From positions 1 through 64,000 of the forward strand of contig NZ_BONQ01000110.1 in assembly GCF_016862795.1 (NCBI RefSeq): DNA of 64,000 bases, written 5' to 3'. Below are positions 32,663-41,060 of the stretch, piece by piece. This DNA comes from Dactylosporangium siamense. Its GTDB lineage: Bacteria > Actinomycetota > Actinomycetes > Mycobacteriales > Micromonosporaceae. The notes beneath the pieces were generated by a model. That model searched no databases. It worked only from the letters and a program-made list of their open reading frames with translations, and was not told where the DNA came from. How positions within the stretch are numbered: the first letter of the stretch is position 1; the number at the start of each line of letters is the position of its first letter. The position numbers were made by a program, and so were the translations under genes.

Positions 32663-33429
32663 CGCGGACCCGCCCCGAGCACCGCACCGTAGGTGACCGG
32701 CTGGGCGCCGCGGGCCAGCGCGGCCTCGATCGCCCGCAGCGTCACGTCGCGCAACCCCGGCCGGTGCAGGTCGTCGGGGTGCAGCGCGATGCGGACCACA
32801 CCGGGCCGCCGGCTCGCCCACCCGGCACCCGCACGCACCAGCGCCGCCCCCAGCCGCTCGCCGAACCCGCCACCCGGGCGGTGTGACAGCGCGAAACCAC
32901 GGTGCAACCGTCCGTCGCGAAGGTCTTTCACGCCGAAATGACTGGTGGTGTACCGGTAGCCCGCCGCGGCGAGGGCGCGCTGCGCGGCGGCGGAGGCGAG
33001 CCAGCCCGGCGGGGTGAAGCCCGCCATCCGCAGGCCGAGGGCGTCGAGCACCCGGCCGGCGTGGCCGAGCCGCTCCGCCGCCTGCCGCTCGTCCAGCGCC
33101 GCGAACTCCGCCGCGCCGCGGGCGACGGCATACCCGGCGGCCCTCCGCATCCGCCCGCCCTCCGGCCCCGCCCGGTGCGACCAGCCGTGCAGCACCAGCT
33201 CATCGCCGCGGGCCGCCCGGTCGCGCAGCAGCGCGGCGAAATCGGGATGCTCGGCGAGCCGCTCGCCGCGCCAGTGCCCGGGGATGACGAGCAGTGACAC
33301 CGGGATGCCCAGGGCATCGGCGTCGGCGCACCATCGCTCGGACTCCGTCGCGCTGCCCGGCGCGACGTCGTGCACACTCACCACGAGCAGCGGGGCCCGC
33401 CGCGCGTCGGTGCTGACAGTCTTCGGCAT
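32659..33429 (-). CDS. DUF2334 polysaccharide deacetylase-like protein
   Basis: A 256-aa protein. The NodB-like/DUF2334 domain has VVSVHDVAPGSATE (metal Asp), SLLVIPGHW, ELVLHGWSHRAGP (metal His pair), GFTPPGWLAS and VRIALHPDDLHRP. No signal peptide. Coupled to the glycosyltransferase by an overlapping stop/start, so both probably process the same glycan or glycolipid precursor in the cytoplasm (one deacetylates, one transfers). ATG 33429 is the second codon of a GTG-ATG pair. Confidence 0.85.
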   Translation of the reverse strand: MPKTVSTDARRAPLLVVSVHDVAPGSATESERWCADADALGIPVSLLVIPGHWRGERLAEHPDFAALLRDRAARGDELVLHGWSHRAGPEGGRMRRAAGYAVARGAAEFAALDERQAAERLGHAGRVLDALGLRMAGFTPPGWLASAAAQRALAAAGYRYTTSHFGVKDLRDGRLHRGFALSHRPGGGFGERLGAALVRAGAGWASRRPGVVRIALHPDDLHRPGLRDVTLRAIEAALARGAQPVTYGAVLGAGPR

Positions 33430-33638
33430 CACGCACTACCACCCGTGTCGGAGCGTGGCGACCTGTCGAACTCGATCGACAAGCGACGCTAACACCCGCA
33501 GTGCCCCTGTCCGGTCCCGGACGACCCCGGTGGGACCCTGATCACCAACCCTGACCGGACCCTGACGAAGGGTGCCGTGGAAAGTTAAGTGAAATAGCCG
33601 TGCTGGGGTCGAATCCATCGGCAACCTACGATGTCTGC

Positions 33639-34796
33639 ATGTTGAGAACCCGGCGGATCGCGGTGGCGCTCGCTCTGACTTTGACCGCGGCGGGTGCCGT
33701 GGTCGTGATGACCTCGACGGCGGCGGTGGCCGCCGATCTGTCCGTGAGCCAGGCCCTGGCCGCGCAGGACGGCCGGTCCGCGTCGGTCGTCGGCTACGTG
33801 GTCGGGCAGCCGACCGCCACGAGCACCGTGCTGCGGTCCGGGTTCACCGGCGACACCGCCCTGGCCCTCGCTGACACGGCGAGCGAGACCGGCACCACGC
33901 GGATGCTGTACGTGCAGATCACCGCCGCCTACCGCGCCGCCTTCGGGCTGCAGTCCAACCCGTCGCTGATGGGCCGGCGGCTCGTCGTGGCCGGGCAGCT
34001 CACGGCGTACTTCTCCCACGGTGGACTGAAGTCGCCGACCTCGATGAGTCTCGCCGGCACCACGCCGACCACGACCCCGACCACCGGCCCGACGCCGACC
34101 GGGCCCGTCGAGACGTACTACGCCGCGGCGTCCGGCAAGACCGGTCCCGCGCTGCGCTCAGCGCTGCACGGCATCATCAAGGTGCAGACGAAGATCACCT
34201 ATGACCAGGTGTGGGACGCGTTGAAGGACACCGATCAGGACCCGAACAACGCCAGCAACGTCATCCTGTTGTACTCGGGCCGGTCGCAGAGCAAGACGAC
34301 GAACGGCGGCGGCGCCAACGACTGGAACCGCGAGCACGTGTGGGCCAAGTCGCACGGCGACTTCGGCACCGCCACCGGGCCCGGCACCGACGTGCACCAC
34401 CTGCGCCCCGAGGACGTGTCGGTGAACGCCGCGCGCGGCAACAAGGACTTCGACCTCGGCGGGTCCACGGTCAGCGAGGCACCCGGCTGCCTGACCGACA
34501 GCGACTCCTTCGAACCGCGGGCCGCCGTGAAGGGCGACGTCGCCCGCATGATCATGTACATGGCGATCCGGTACGAGGGCGACGACGGCTGGCCGGACCT
34601 GGAAATCAACAACTCCGTCAGCAACGGGTCGGCGCCCCGCATCGGCAAGCTGTCGGTCCTGCTGCAGTGGCACCAGCAGGATCCCCCGGACGCCTTCGAG
34701 AAGCGCCGCAACGAGCGGATCTACGCCGCCTGGCAGCACAACCGCAACCCGTTCATCGACCACCCGGAGTGGGCCGCGGCGATCTGGGGCTCCTGA
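33639..34796 (+). CDS. Secreted endonuclease I family nuclease
   Basis: A 385-aa exported protein. The signal peptide (about residues 5-31) ends in AVAA. An OB-fold-like domain (about 33-125, DUF6359 type: SVSQALAAQDGRSASVVGYVVG), a Thr/Pro linker (TTPTTTPTTGPTPTGP) and an endonuclease I domain follow. The nuclease domain has WNREHVWAKSHGDFG, TDVHHLRPEDVSVNAARGNKDFDLGG and the C-terminal NERIYAAWQHNRNPFIDHPEWAAAIW. It should cut extracellular DNA or RNA. ATG 33639. Confidence 0.88.
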   Translation: MLRTRRIAVALALTLTAAGAVVVMTSTAAVAADLSVSQALAAQDGRSASVVGYVVGQPTATSTVLRSGFTGDTALALADTASETGTTRMLYVQITAAYRAAFGLQSNPSLMGRRLVVAGQLTAYFSHGGLKSPTSMSLAGTTPTTTPTTGPTPTGPVETYYAAASGKTGPALRSALHGIIKVQTKITYDQVWDALKDTDQDPNNASNVILLYSGRSQSKTTNGGGANDWNREHVWAKSHGDFGTATGPGTDVHHLRPEDVSVNAARGNKDFDLGGSTVSEAPGCLTDSDSFEPRAAVKGDVARMIMYMAIRYEGDDGWPDLEINNSVSNGSAPRIGKLSVLLQWHQQDPPDAFEKRRNERIYAAWQHNRNPFIDHPEWAAAIWGS

Positions 34797-35735
34797 ATGC
34801 CGACCGGGGACTGGTTCGCCCAGTTCGCCGCGGGGGAGGCGCGGGGCGTCTCACCGGTGTACGAGCGGCTCGCCCTGGCGGTCAGCGACGACGGCGTGCT
34901 GCTGCGGCTGCTCGACACGGTGCCGCCGCCGAAACGGCAGCCGAACCTGCTGTTCGGCGTGGTGCGGCTGCTCGGCGGGCCGGTCCACGACCCGGCGGCG
35001 TTCCACGACTTCACCGTGGCGAACTGGACGGCGGTCGAGGCGCAGCTGCGGGTCCGGGCCACGCAGACCAACGAGGTCGGGCGCTGCGCGCTGCTGCTGC
35101 CGGTCCTGGCGCGGCTGCCGCAGCCCCTGGCCCTGCTGGAGGTCGGCGCCTCGGCCGGCCTGGGCCTGTTCCCGGACCGGTACCGCTACCGCTACGGCGG
35201 GCACACCGTCGGCAACGGCGGGCCGGTCCTCGGGTGCGACCTCACCGGGGCGCCGCCGCCCACCACGCTGCCCCGCGTGGTGTGGCGGGCCGGGCTGGAC
35301 CTCAACCCGCTCGACGTGACGGATCCCGCCGACGTGGCCTGGCTGGAGGCGCTCATCTGGCCCGAACACGAGCACCGGCGGGAGCGGCTGCGGGCGGCGG
35401 CTGCGATCGCCGCGGCGGACCCACCGGTGCTCGTCCGCGGCGACCTCGTCGACGACCTGCCGGCCCTGGCCGCCCAGGCGCCGCCGGACGCGACCCTGAT
35501 CGTGTTCCACACGTCGGTGCTGTACCAGGTGCCCGCACCGCGCCGGACCGCGTTCATCGACCTGGTCCGCGGCCTGCCGGGGCACTGGATCTCGGTGGAG
35601 GGGGCCGACGTGGTCCCGCACCCGGAGCTGCCGGCGCCGCCGGGCACCGAGCTGCACAACGTGCTCGCGCTGGACGGTGCACCCCTGGCCTGGACCCGTG
35701 CGCACGGGCAGGGGATGACCTGGATCGGATCGTAA
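34797..35735 (+). CDS. DUF2332 family protein
   Basis: A 312-aa protein typical of DUF2332: FAAGEARGVSPVYERLALAVSDDGVLLRLL at the start, QPNLLFGVVRLLGG, TQTNEVGRCALLLPVLARLPQPLALLEVGASAGLGLFPDRYRYRYGG (a methyltransferase-like Gly-rich loop), and VFHTSVLYQVPAPRRTAF. The fold may be SAM-methyltransferase-like, but function is unknown. The ATG directly follows the nuclease TGA, so translation is probably coupled. Its stop overlaps the iron-box-like dyad. Confidence 0.85.
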   Translation: MPTGDWFAQFAAGEARGVSPVYERLALAVSDDGVLLRLLDTVPPPKRQPNLLFGVVRLLGGPVHDPAAFHDFTVANWTAVEAQLRVRATQTNEVGRCALLLPVLARLPQPLALLEVGASAGLGLFPDRYRYRYGGHTVGNGGPVLGCDLTGAPPPTTLPRVVWRAGLDLNPLDVTDPADVAWLEALIWPEHEHRRERLRAAAAIAAADPPVLVRGDLVDDLPALAAQAPPDATLIVFHTSVLYQVPAPRRTAFIDLVRGLPGHWISVEGADVVPHPELPAPPGTELHNVLALDGAPLAWTRAHGQGMTWIGS

Positions 35736-35752
35736 GTTAGGCTGCCCTAACT
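35732..35752. promoter_or_regulatory. Candidate iron box (DtxR/IdeR/DmdR type)
   Basis: AGTTAGG-CTGC-CCTAACT (35735-35752) is an imperfect palindrome with 7-bp arms. The 19-mer ending at 35750 matches the actinobacterial iron-box consensus TTAGGTTAGGCTAACCTAA at 15 of 19 positions by hand count. It lies 45 bp before the hydrolase ATG at 35797. Confidence 0.6.
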
Positions 35753-35796
35753 CATCCGGCCGGAAGGACGTCAGTGGCGCAGCGCGGGACCGACCC

Positions 35797-36612
35797 ATGC
35801 CGTTCGTGAACACCGGCGCCGCGACCCTGCACTACGAGGAGACCGGCACGGGCGACGCCGTCGTGCTCGTCCCCGGCACCGGCGCCGCCGGCCGGACCTG
35901 GCGGCTGCACCAGGTGCCGGCACTGGTCGCGGCCGGATACCGGGCGATCACCGTCGACAACCGGGGCGTGCCGCCCAGCGACCCGGCCGGACCCGGCCTC
36001 ACCGTCGCCGACCTGGTCGCCGACACCGCCGGGCTGGTCGAGCGGCTCGCCGGCGGGCCGTGCCGGCTGGTCGGCTCCTCGATGGGCGCGCACATCGTGC
36101 AGGAGCTGCTGCTGACCAGGCCCGACCTGGCCACCCAGGCGGTGCTGATGGGCAGCCGCGGCCGGCCCGACGCGTTCTCCCGCGCACTCGCCGCCGCCGA
36201 GCGGTCGCTGCACGACGAGCACGTCCAGGTCCCGGCCGGCTACGACGCCACGATGCGCGCGCTGCGGAACCTGTCGCCGCGCACGCTGCAGGACGACCAG
36301 GCGGTGCAGGACTGGCTCGACATCTTCGAGATGTCGGCACCCGACGTCACCGACCGGGGCGTCCGGGCGCAGCTCGACGTCGACATGCGCACCGACCGGC
36401 TCGGCGCGTACCGGCGGATCAGCACCCCGACGCTGGTGCTCTCCTTCGCCGACGACCTGGTCGCGCCGGCCGCCCGCGGGCGCGAGCTCGCCGCGGCCAT
36501 TCCGGGCGCCCGCTACACCGAGATCCGCGACGCCGGCCACTACGGCTACCTGGAGCAGCCCGACGCGGTCAACGCCGCGATGCTGCGGTTCTTCGCGGGG
36601 CAGGCCGCCTGA
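35797..36612 (+). CDS. Alpha/beta hydrolase, possibly iron-regulated
   Basis: A 271-aa alpha/beta hydrolase. Oxyanion loop VVLVPGTGAAGRTW, nucleophile Ser in LVGSSMGAHIVQELL, acid in LVLSFADDLVAPAA, and catalytic His in EIRDAGHYGYLEQP. No signal peptide. An iron-box-like dyad just upstream suggests repression by an IdeR/DmdR regulator when iron is sufficient; a role in siderophore ester handling would fit but is inference. The start has only a weak GGGA site and is overlapped by a short upstream reading frame (35774-35809). Confidence 0.8.
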   Translation: MPFVNTGAATLHYEETGTGDAVVLVPGTGAAGRTWRLHQVPALVAAGYRAITVDNRGVPPSDPAGPGLTVADLVADTAGLVERLAGGPCRLVGSSMGAHIVQELLLTRPDLATQAVLMGSRGRPDAFSRALAAAERSLHDEHVQVPAGYDATMRALRNLSPRTLQDDQAVQDWLDIFEMSAPDVTDRGVRAQLDVDMRTDRLGAYRRISTPTLVLSFADDLVAPAARGRELAAAIPGARYTEIRDAGHYGYLEQPDAVNAAMLRFFAGQAA

Positions 36613-36613
36613 G

Positions 36614-37018
36614 TCAGCGGACGACCAGCTGGACCAGCAGCAGGTGGTTGGCGTGGGTCTCGACCTCGAACATGCCGGTGCGGTCGGCGCGGAACTCCAC
36701 GGTCGCCGGGCGGCCCGCCTCCAGGGTGGCGCGCTGGTCGTAGCCGTGGACGTGCAGCTCGTCCGGCACGTCGGAGGTGACGGTCAGCCGGATCGTGCTG
36801 CCCTTGCCGACCTCGACCCGGCCGACCGGCGGGTCGACCTTCCCGCCGGTGATCGAGACGCTGATCGACCGGTCCTGCGCCGTCGCTCCGCCGGAGCCGT
36901 CGCGCAGCAGCAGCGCGACGACCGCACCGGCGACGAGGAGGATGGCGACGGCGACGATCCGGTAGACGGCGTCCCGGGACCGGGCGGGTGCGGCAGCGGG
37001 CGCGGAGGTTGAGGGCAC
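36614..37018 (-). CDS. Membrane-anchored cupredoxin-like protein
   Basis: A 134-aa protein. One N-terminal membrane anchor (VAVAILLVAGAVVALLL, about residues 20-37) precedes a cupredoxin-like beta sandwich (SISVSITGGKVDPPVGRVEVGKGSTIRLTVTSDVPDELHVHGYD and TGMFEVETHANHLLLVQLVVR). The usual copper Cys is absent; His in LHVHGY and ETHANH could still bind metal, as in EfeO N-terminal domains. It heads a set of copper-related envelope genes. GTG 37018. Convergent with the hydrolase, 1 bp apart. Confidence 0.75.
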   Translation of the reverse strand: MPSTSAPAAAPARSRDAVYRIVAVAILLVAGAVVALLLRDGSGGATAQDRSISVSITGGKVDPPVGRVEVGKGSTIRLTVTSDVPDELHVHGYDQRATLEAGRPATVEFRADRTGMFEVETHANHLLLVQLVVR

Positions 37019-37121
37019 GGCGGGTTCCTAACGCGAGCAGGGGCGAGGGCCCCGGTGCGCCGCACACCGAATCCCTGAGACGTCCGCCGGCCGCCGAGCC
37101 GCGAACGGGATCACAATAGCG

Positions 37122-37246
37122 GCCCGCCCGCGGCTCGGCGAGAGGTGACGTTGGACGCCCGTCCGCAGCTCGGCGCGGGGTGACGTGGCACGCCCGTCCA
37201 CGGCGCGGCGAGGGGCCGGGTGGCCCGCCCGCGCGTCGGCGAGGGG
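37122..37246. repeat. Degenerate 35-36-bp tandem repeat
   Basis: About 3.5 diverged copies of a unit like CGCCCGTCCRCGGCTCGGCG followed by AGGGGTGACG fill the gap between the cupredoxin-like and YcnI genes. The copies drift, so this is an old tandem expansion with no evident dyad. Confidence 0.6.
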
Positions 37247-37960
37247 TCAGCCGGCGCGGCCGGCCCGGCGGTAGGCGAGCACCCCGGCGACCAGACCGGC
37301 GAAACCGGCAAGCAGCCCGAGGATCGCGAGGGTGATGGTGGTGCCGTCGCTGTCCTTGCCGTCGTTCATGGCACCGGCGGCGTCCTGCCCGGCGCTCGCG
37401 TTGCCCGGTGCGCTGGTCGCGGCGCCGGGTTTGGTCAGCTTCAGCACCGGCGCCGGGTGTTCGGCCTCGGTGCCGGCGGCCGGCTCGTCGATCCAGCGGA
37501 CCACCTCCCCGTCGGAGTACGTCTGCAGCGCCTTGAACACGATCTGGTCCGTGGCGGGCAGCGGGCCCAGGGACACGTCGAACTCCTGGAACTGGTGCGG
37601 CTTGATGACCGCGGCGGGGTCGGCCGTCCAGGTGATCTTCGAGACGGCCTCGGTGATCTCGCCGTCGTCGGTCTTGACCGGCGTGGCGAGCTTGCTGCTC
37701 TCGGTCACCGCGGTCCAGCCGGGCACCGGTTTGATCGACACCGACGCGATCGGCTTGTCGGTCGGGATCGCGATCTCGACCTTCACGGTGTTTGCGTCGT
37801 CCTTCTCGTTCGGCACGCGGAAGCTCACCTTCGCGTAGCCGCCCTGGGTGGCGGTGCCCGGGTTGACGGTCACGTGGGCCGCGGCGGCCCCGGGCAGGGC
37901 GAGGGCGGCAGCCGCGGCGGCGACGACGGCCGTGGCCGCGCGGGCGACAACAAGACGCAT
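37247..37960 (-). CDS. YcnI family (DUF1775) copper-associated protein
   Basis: A 237-aa exported membrane protein. The signal peptide ends at PGAAAA, leaving His as the mature N-terminus (HVTVNPGTATQGGY), the copper-binding feature of YcnI proteins. The DUF1775 domain covers about residues 29-165 (VSFRVPNEKDDANTVKVEIAIP, ITWTADPAAVIKPHQFQEFDVSLG). A low-complexity linker and a C-terminal helix (ITLAILGLLAGFAGLVAGVLAY) anchor it outside the membrane. AAAGGA 8 nt upstream of ATG 37960. Divergent from the PepSY gene. Confidence 0.9.
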   Translation of the reverse strand: MRLVVARAATAVVAAAAAALALPGAAAAHVTVNPGTATQGGYAKVSFRVPNEKDDANTVKVEIAIPTDKPIASVSIKPVPGWTAVTESSKLATPVKTDDGEITEAVSKITWTADPAAVIKPHQFQEFDVSLGPLPATDQIVFKALQTYSDGEVVRWIDEPAAGTEAEHPAPVLKLTKPGAATSAPGNASAGQDAAGAMNDGKDSDGTTITLAILGLLAGFAGLVAGVLAYRRAGRAG

Positions 37961-38092
37961 GGATGAGGTCCTTTCGGGAACTTCGGCGGCGCTGCCAACG
38001 ACCAACTCAGTGACGCACAACCTAGTACATGCCAAATACCGATTTTTCATCACGTATCGCCGGGAACTTTCCGGGCCTGGGCGACGACTACC

Positions 38093-39592
38093 GTGCCGAA
38101 CCCCCAGTCGCCGCCCGCCACTTCACCCGGAGGTCCCGCCGTGTCCGTCGACACCGACGTCTCACCCACCGCAGAGGACGAGGCCGAGAGACCGCCGCCG
38201 CCCGGCCGGTCCTGGTCGATCGTGCCGCTGCTGACCAGGCTGCACTTCTACGCCGGGATCCTGGTCGCCCCGCTGCTCGTCCTGGCCGCCGTCACCGGCC
38301 TGCTGTACGTCCTCACCCCACAGCTCGACGACATCGCCTACGACCGGCAACTGCACGTCGCCGAGGTCGGCGCGGGGCTGCCGATGCCGCTGTCGGAGCA
38401 GGTCGCCGCGGCGGTCGCGGCCCATCCGACCGGCACCCTGTCCGTCGTGCAGCCGGCATCGGCGCCCGATGCGACCACGAAGGTCGTCTTCAGCGTGCCG
38501 GAGCTGGGGGAGAAGCAGCACACGGTCTACGTCGACCCGTACACCGGCGAGATCCGCGGCCAACTGACCACCTGGTGGGGCTCAACCCCGCTGACGACCT
38601 GGCTGGACGACCTGCACCGCAACCTGCACCTCGGTGACGTCGGCCGGGCCTACTCCGAGACCGCCGCCAGCTGGCTGTGGGTCCTGGTCCTGGGCGGGCT
38701 GATCCTGTGGTGCAACCGGCAGTGGCGCCGCCGCGGGGAACGCCGCCGCTCCCGCGCCGAGGCGACCCTGCTGTATGACCTCACCGCCGCCAAGGGCGTG
38801 CGCCGCACCCGCGGCCTGCACGCCGCGACCGGCGTCTGGCTCGTCGTCGGCCTGGTGTTCCTGTCCGCGACCGGGCTGACCTGGTCGCGCTGGGCGGGGG
38901 AGAACTTCGGGCTCGCGCTGGACGGCCTGGACTCCCGCACCCCCGAGGTGAGCACCACCGTCGGCGGCGGCGGTGCGGCACCCGCCGGCCACCACGGGGA
39001 GGCGGCCGCGGCCGCCGGCGACCCGGCGCAGATCGACGCGGTGCTGCACCTCGCCCGCGACGCCGGGCTCACCGGGCCGACCGAGATCGGGCTACCGGCG
39101 CAGGAGGGCGCGGCCTGGACGGTGAGCCAGATCGACTACGTGTGGCCGGTGCACCTGGACCGCATCGCCGTCGACCCGGTCGCCGGGTCCGTCGTGGACC
39201 GGTCCGACTTCGCGGACTGGCCGGTGCTGGCGCAGCTGACGAAGCTCGGCATCCAGGCGCACATGGGCCGCCTGTTCGGACCGGTCAACCAGCTGCTCCT
39301 GGCGGCGCTCGCGATCGGGCTGCTGTGCGTGATCGGGTGGGGGTACCGGATGTGGTGGCAGCGGCGCCCGACCCGCGCGGACCGCCGCGCCGCCGCCGGC
39401 CCGCCGCCCGCCCGCGGTGCCTGGCGCCGGCTGCGGCTGCCGCTGCTCGTCGCCGGGATCGTCGTGGTCGCCGGGATCGGGTGGGCGCTGCCCGCGTTCG
39501 GCGTCACCCTGGTCGCGTTCCTGCTGCTCGACGCGGCGACCGGTGCCGTGCAGCGGACGCGGCGCAGGCGGGCGGCGCCGGTCGGCTCCTGA
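38093..39592 (+). CDS. PepSY-associated TM protein
   Basis: A 499-aa membrane protein with four to five helices: LHFYAGILVAPLLVLAAVTGLLYVL (about residues 50-74), ASWLWVLVLGGLILW (about 190-206), GVWLVVGLVFLSATGLTW (about 250) and three near the C-terminus (380-480). Extracytoplasmic PepSY-like segments follow the first helix (VYVDPYTGEIRGQL) and the third (IAVDPVAGSVVDRSDFADWPVL), as in PiuB/DUF3239-type proteins linked to iron or copper uptake and reduction. GTG 38093. Part of the copper module. Confidence 0.85.
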   Translation: MPNPQSPPATSPGGPAVSVDTDVSPTAEDEAERPPPPGRSWSIVPLLTRLHFYAGILVAPLLVLAAVTGLLYVLTPQLDDIAYDRQLHVAEVGAGLPMPLSEQVAAAVAAHPTGTLSVVQPASAPDATTKVVFSVPELGEKQHTVYVDPYTGEIRGQLTTWWGSTPLTTWLDDLHRNLHLGDVGRAYSETAASWLWVLVLGGLILWCNRQWRRRGERRRSRAEATLLYDLTAAKGVRRTRGLHAATGVWLVVGLVFLSATGLTWSRWAGENFGLALDGLDSRTPEVSTTVGGGGAAPAGHHGEAAAAAGDPAQIDAVLHLARDAGLTGPTEIGLPAQEGAAWTVSQIDYVWPVHLDRIAVDPVAGSVVDRSDFADWPVLAQLTKLGIQAHMGRLFGPVNQLLLAALAIGLLCVIGWGYRMWWQRRPTRADRRAAAGPPPARGAWRRLRLPLLVAGIVVVAGIGWALPAFGVTLVAFLLLDAATGAVQRTRRRRAAPVGS

Positions 39593-39604
39593 GCTCCGGA
39601 CCGT

Positions 39605-39628
39605 CCCCGGACCCGCTTCGGTCCGGGG
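39605..39628. terminator. Hairpin terminator after the PepSY gene
   Basis: A perfect 9-bp stem (CCCCGGACC with GGTCCGGGG) and 6-nt loop start 12 nt after the PepSY stop. No U-run. Confidence 0.65.
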
Positions 39629-39651
39629 CCTGGTCCTCGCGGCCAGGCCGG

Positions 39652-39795
39652 TCCTAGCGGTCAGCCCTGGCCGGGGTCGGTCCTAGCGGTCAGCCTTGGC
39701 CGGGGTCGGTCCTAGCGGTCACCCCTGGCCGGGGGCGGGTGCTCGCGGTCACCCCTGGCCGGGGTCGGGTCCTAGCGGTCAGCCCTGGTCGGGGG
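39652..39795. repeat. 29-30-bp tandem repeat, about five copies
   Basis: Copies of TCCTAGCGGTCA plus CCCTGGCCGGGGTCGG begin at 39652, 39681, 39710, 39740 and 39770. The last copy includes the CopC stop codon and its final codons. Copies are adjacent, without spacers. Confidence 0.85.
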
Positions 39796-40372
39796 TCCGG
39801 CGGCGCCACCAGACGGCGCCGCCGGCCAGGACCAGCACCACCGCGACGGCACCGAGAATCACCCACAGCAGCCCGCTGTCGTCACTCGAATCCCCCGTCC
39901 GGTCCGTCGCGACGGTCGGCGTGGGGGTGTCCGGGACCACCGGCGCGGCACTCGTGGCCGGCGCGGCGCTGGTCGGTGCCGCGCTGGTCGGCGCGGGTGC
40001 CGCGTTCGTGAACGTGAACTGCCCCTCGAGCGGGTGACCGTCGCCGGACACGGTCCGCCACACCACCTTGATCGCCCCGGCCGGCAGCGGCTTCACCGGC
40101 TGGGTGAGGGTCTTGTCGACCGACTTCGGCGTGCCGTCGCTGTAGGACACCCCGTCGGCCCCGGTGACCACGACGGTGCTGAACTGCTGCTTCACCATCT
40201 CGTTGAAGGTGAACACGACCGCCGTGAGCGGCGCGCTGACGGTGGCTCCGCCCGCCGGGTCGGTCTTGACCAGCTTGGCGTGCGCCCACGCGGGCTGGGC
40301 CGGCAGCAGCATCACCAGGAAGGCCGCCGCAGCGGCGGCGAGGGTCGCGCGGAGCGTCGCATGCAGTCGCAT
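39779..40372 (-). CDS. CopC domain copper-binding protein
   Basis: A 197-aa exported protein. The signal peptide ends at PAWA, so the mature N-terminus is His (HAKLVKTDPAGGATVSAPLTAVVFTFNEMV), the CopC copper ligand. Further ligand candidates are in VSGDGHPLEGQFTFT. A Pro/Thr/Ala linker and C-terminal helix (LLWVILGAVAVVLVLAGGAVWW) with a basic tail anchor it. Within the copper module, it should bind periplasm-side Cu(II). ATG 40372. Divergent from the PCuAC gene. Confidence 0.9.
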   Translation of the reverse strand: MRLHATLRATLAAAAAAFLVMLLPAQPAWAHAKLVKTDPAGGATVSAPLTAVVFTFNEMVKQQFSTVVVTGADGVSYSDGTPKSVDKTLTQPVKPLPAGAIKVVWRTVSGDGHPLEGQFTFTNAAPAPTSAAPTSAAPATSAAPVVPDTPTPTVATDRTGDSSDDSGLLWVILGAVAVVLVLAGGAVWWRRRTPDQG

Positions 40373-40489
40373 GGACCAATCCTGGACCCTGCGGCATCGC
40401 GACCGTCGCACGGGGGTACGCCGGGAACTTTCCCCGCGCGGGCGCCGACTATCCCGTGGCAAGCTCTCCCACGAGGAAAAGGATCGCTG

Positions 40490-41059
40490 ATGTCGTTGCG
40501 CAACCATGGACCGCTGGCCGCGGCCGGCATGGTGCTGGTGCTCGCCCTGACCACCGCCTGCGGTGCCGGCGAACCGGCGGCCGGCACCGCGGCCGGCACT
40601 GCGGGCGGCACTGCGGGCGGCACTGCGGCGGCCGGCACCCCGGCGGCCGGCCCGAGCCAGCCGGCCGCGCTCGTGGTGAGGGACCCGTGGGTGAAGACGG
40701 CGAAGTCCGGCATGTCCGCCGCGTACGGCACGGTGCAGAACACGACCGGCAAGGACGTCGTGGTCGTGTCCGCGACGTCGGCGGTGTCGGCGATGATCGA
40801 GCTGCACGAGACGACCACGGTCGACGGGAAGATGGCGATGCGGCCCAAGGCCGGCGGGTTCGTCATCCCCGCCGGCGGCACCCACGAGTTCAAGCCCGGC
40901 GGTGACCACTTCATGCTGATGGACGTCACGACCGAGGTGAAGGCAGGCGATCAGGTGGCGTTCACGCTCACACTGCAGGACGGCGGCACGGTGCGGTTCA
41001 CCGCGCTCGGCAAGGACTTCGCCGGCGGCAACGAGACGTATATGCCGGGTATGGGCTGA
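40490..41059 (+). CDS. PCuAC copper chaperone lipoprotein
   Basis: A 189-aa lipoprotein. The lipobox is LTTAC (Cys24). A low-complexity Ala/Gly/Thr spacer with AAGTAGGT repeats comes next. The PCuAC (DUF461) domain carries the copper motif HxnMx~10MxnHxM-like set in AMIELHETTTVDGKMAMRP and HEFKPGGDHFMLMDV. Such proteins deliver Cu(I) to cytochrome oxidase CuA. ATG 40490 has AGGAAAAGGA upstream. The DyP gene follows after 1 bp, so the two are co-translated. Confidence 0.9.
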   Translation: MSLRNHGPLAAAGMVLVLALTTACGAGEPAAGTAAGTAGGTAGGTAAAGTPAAGPSQPAALVVRDPWVKTAKSGMSAAYGTVQNTTGKDVVVVSATSAVSAMIELHETTTVDGKMAMRPKAGGFVIPAGGTHEFKPGGDHFMLMDVTTEVKAGDQVAFTLTLQDGGTVRFTALGKDFAGGNETYMPGMG

Positions 41060-41060
41060 C

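Noticed and set aside
35774-35809. Cysteine-attenuation leader before the hydrolase
   Set aside because: The leader has a single Cys codon and not a Cys cluster, so attenuation of that kind is not supported; only translational coupling is considered.
39652-39795. Possible CRISPR-like array
   Set aside because: The 29-30-bp spacing suggested it, but units are head-to-tail with no unique spacers and no cas genes are present.
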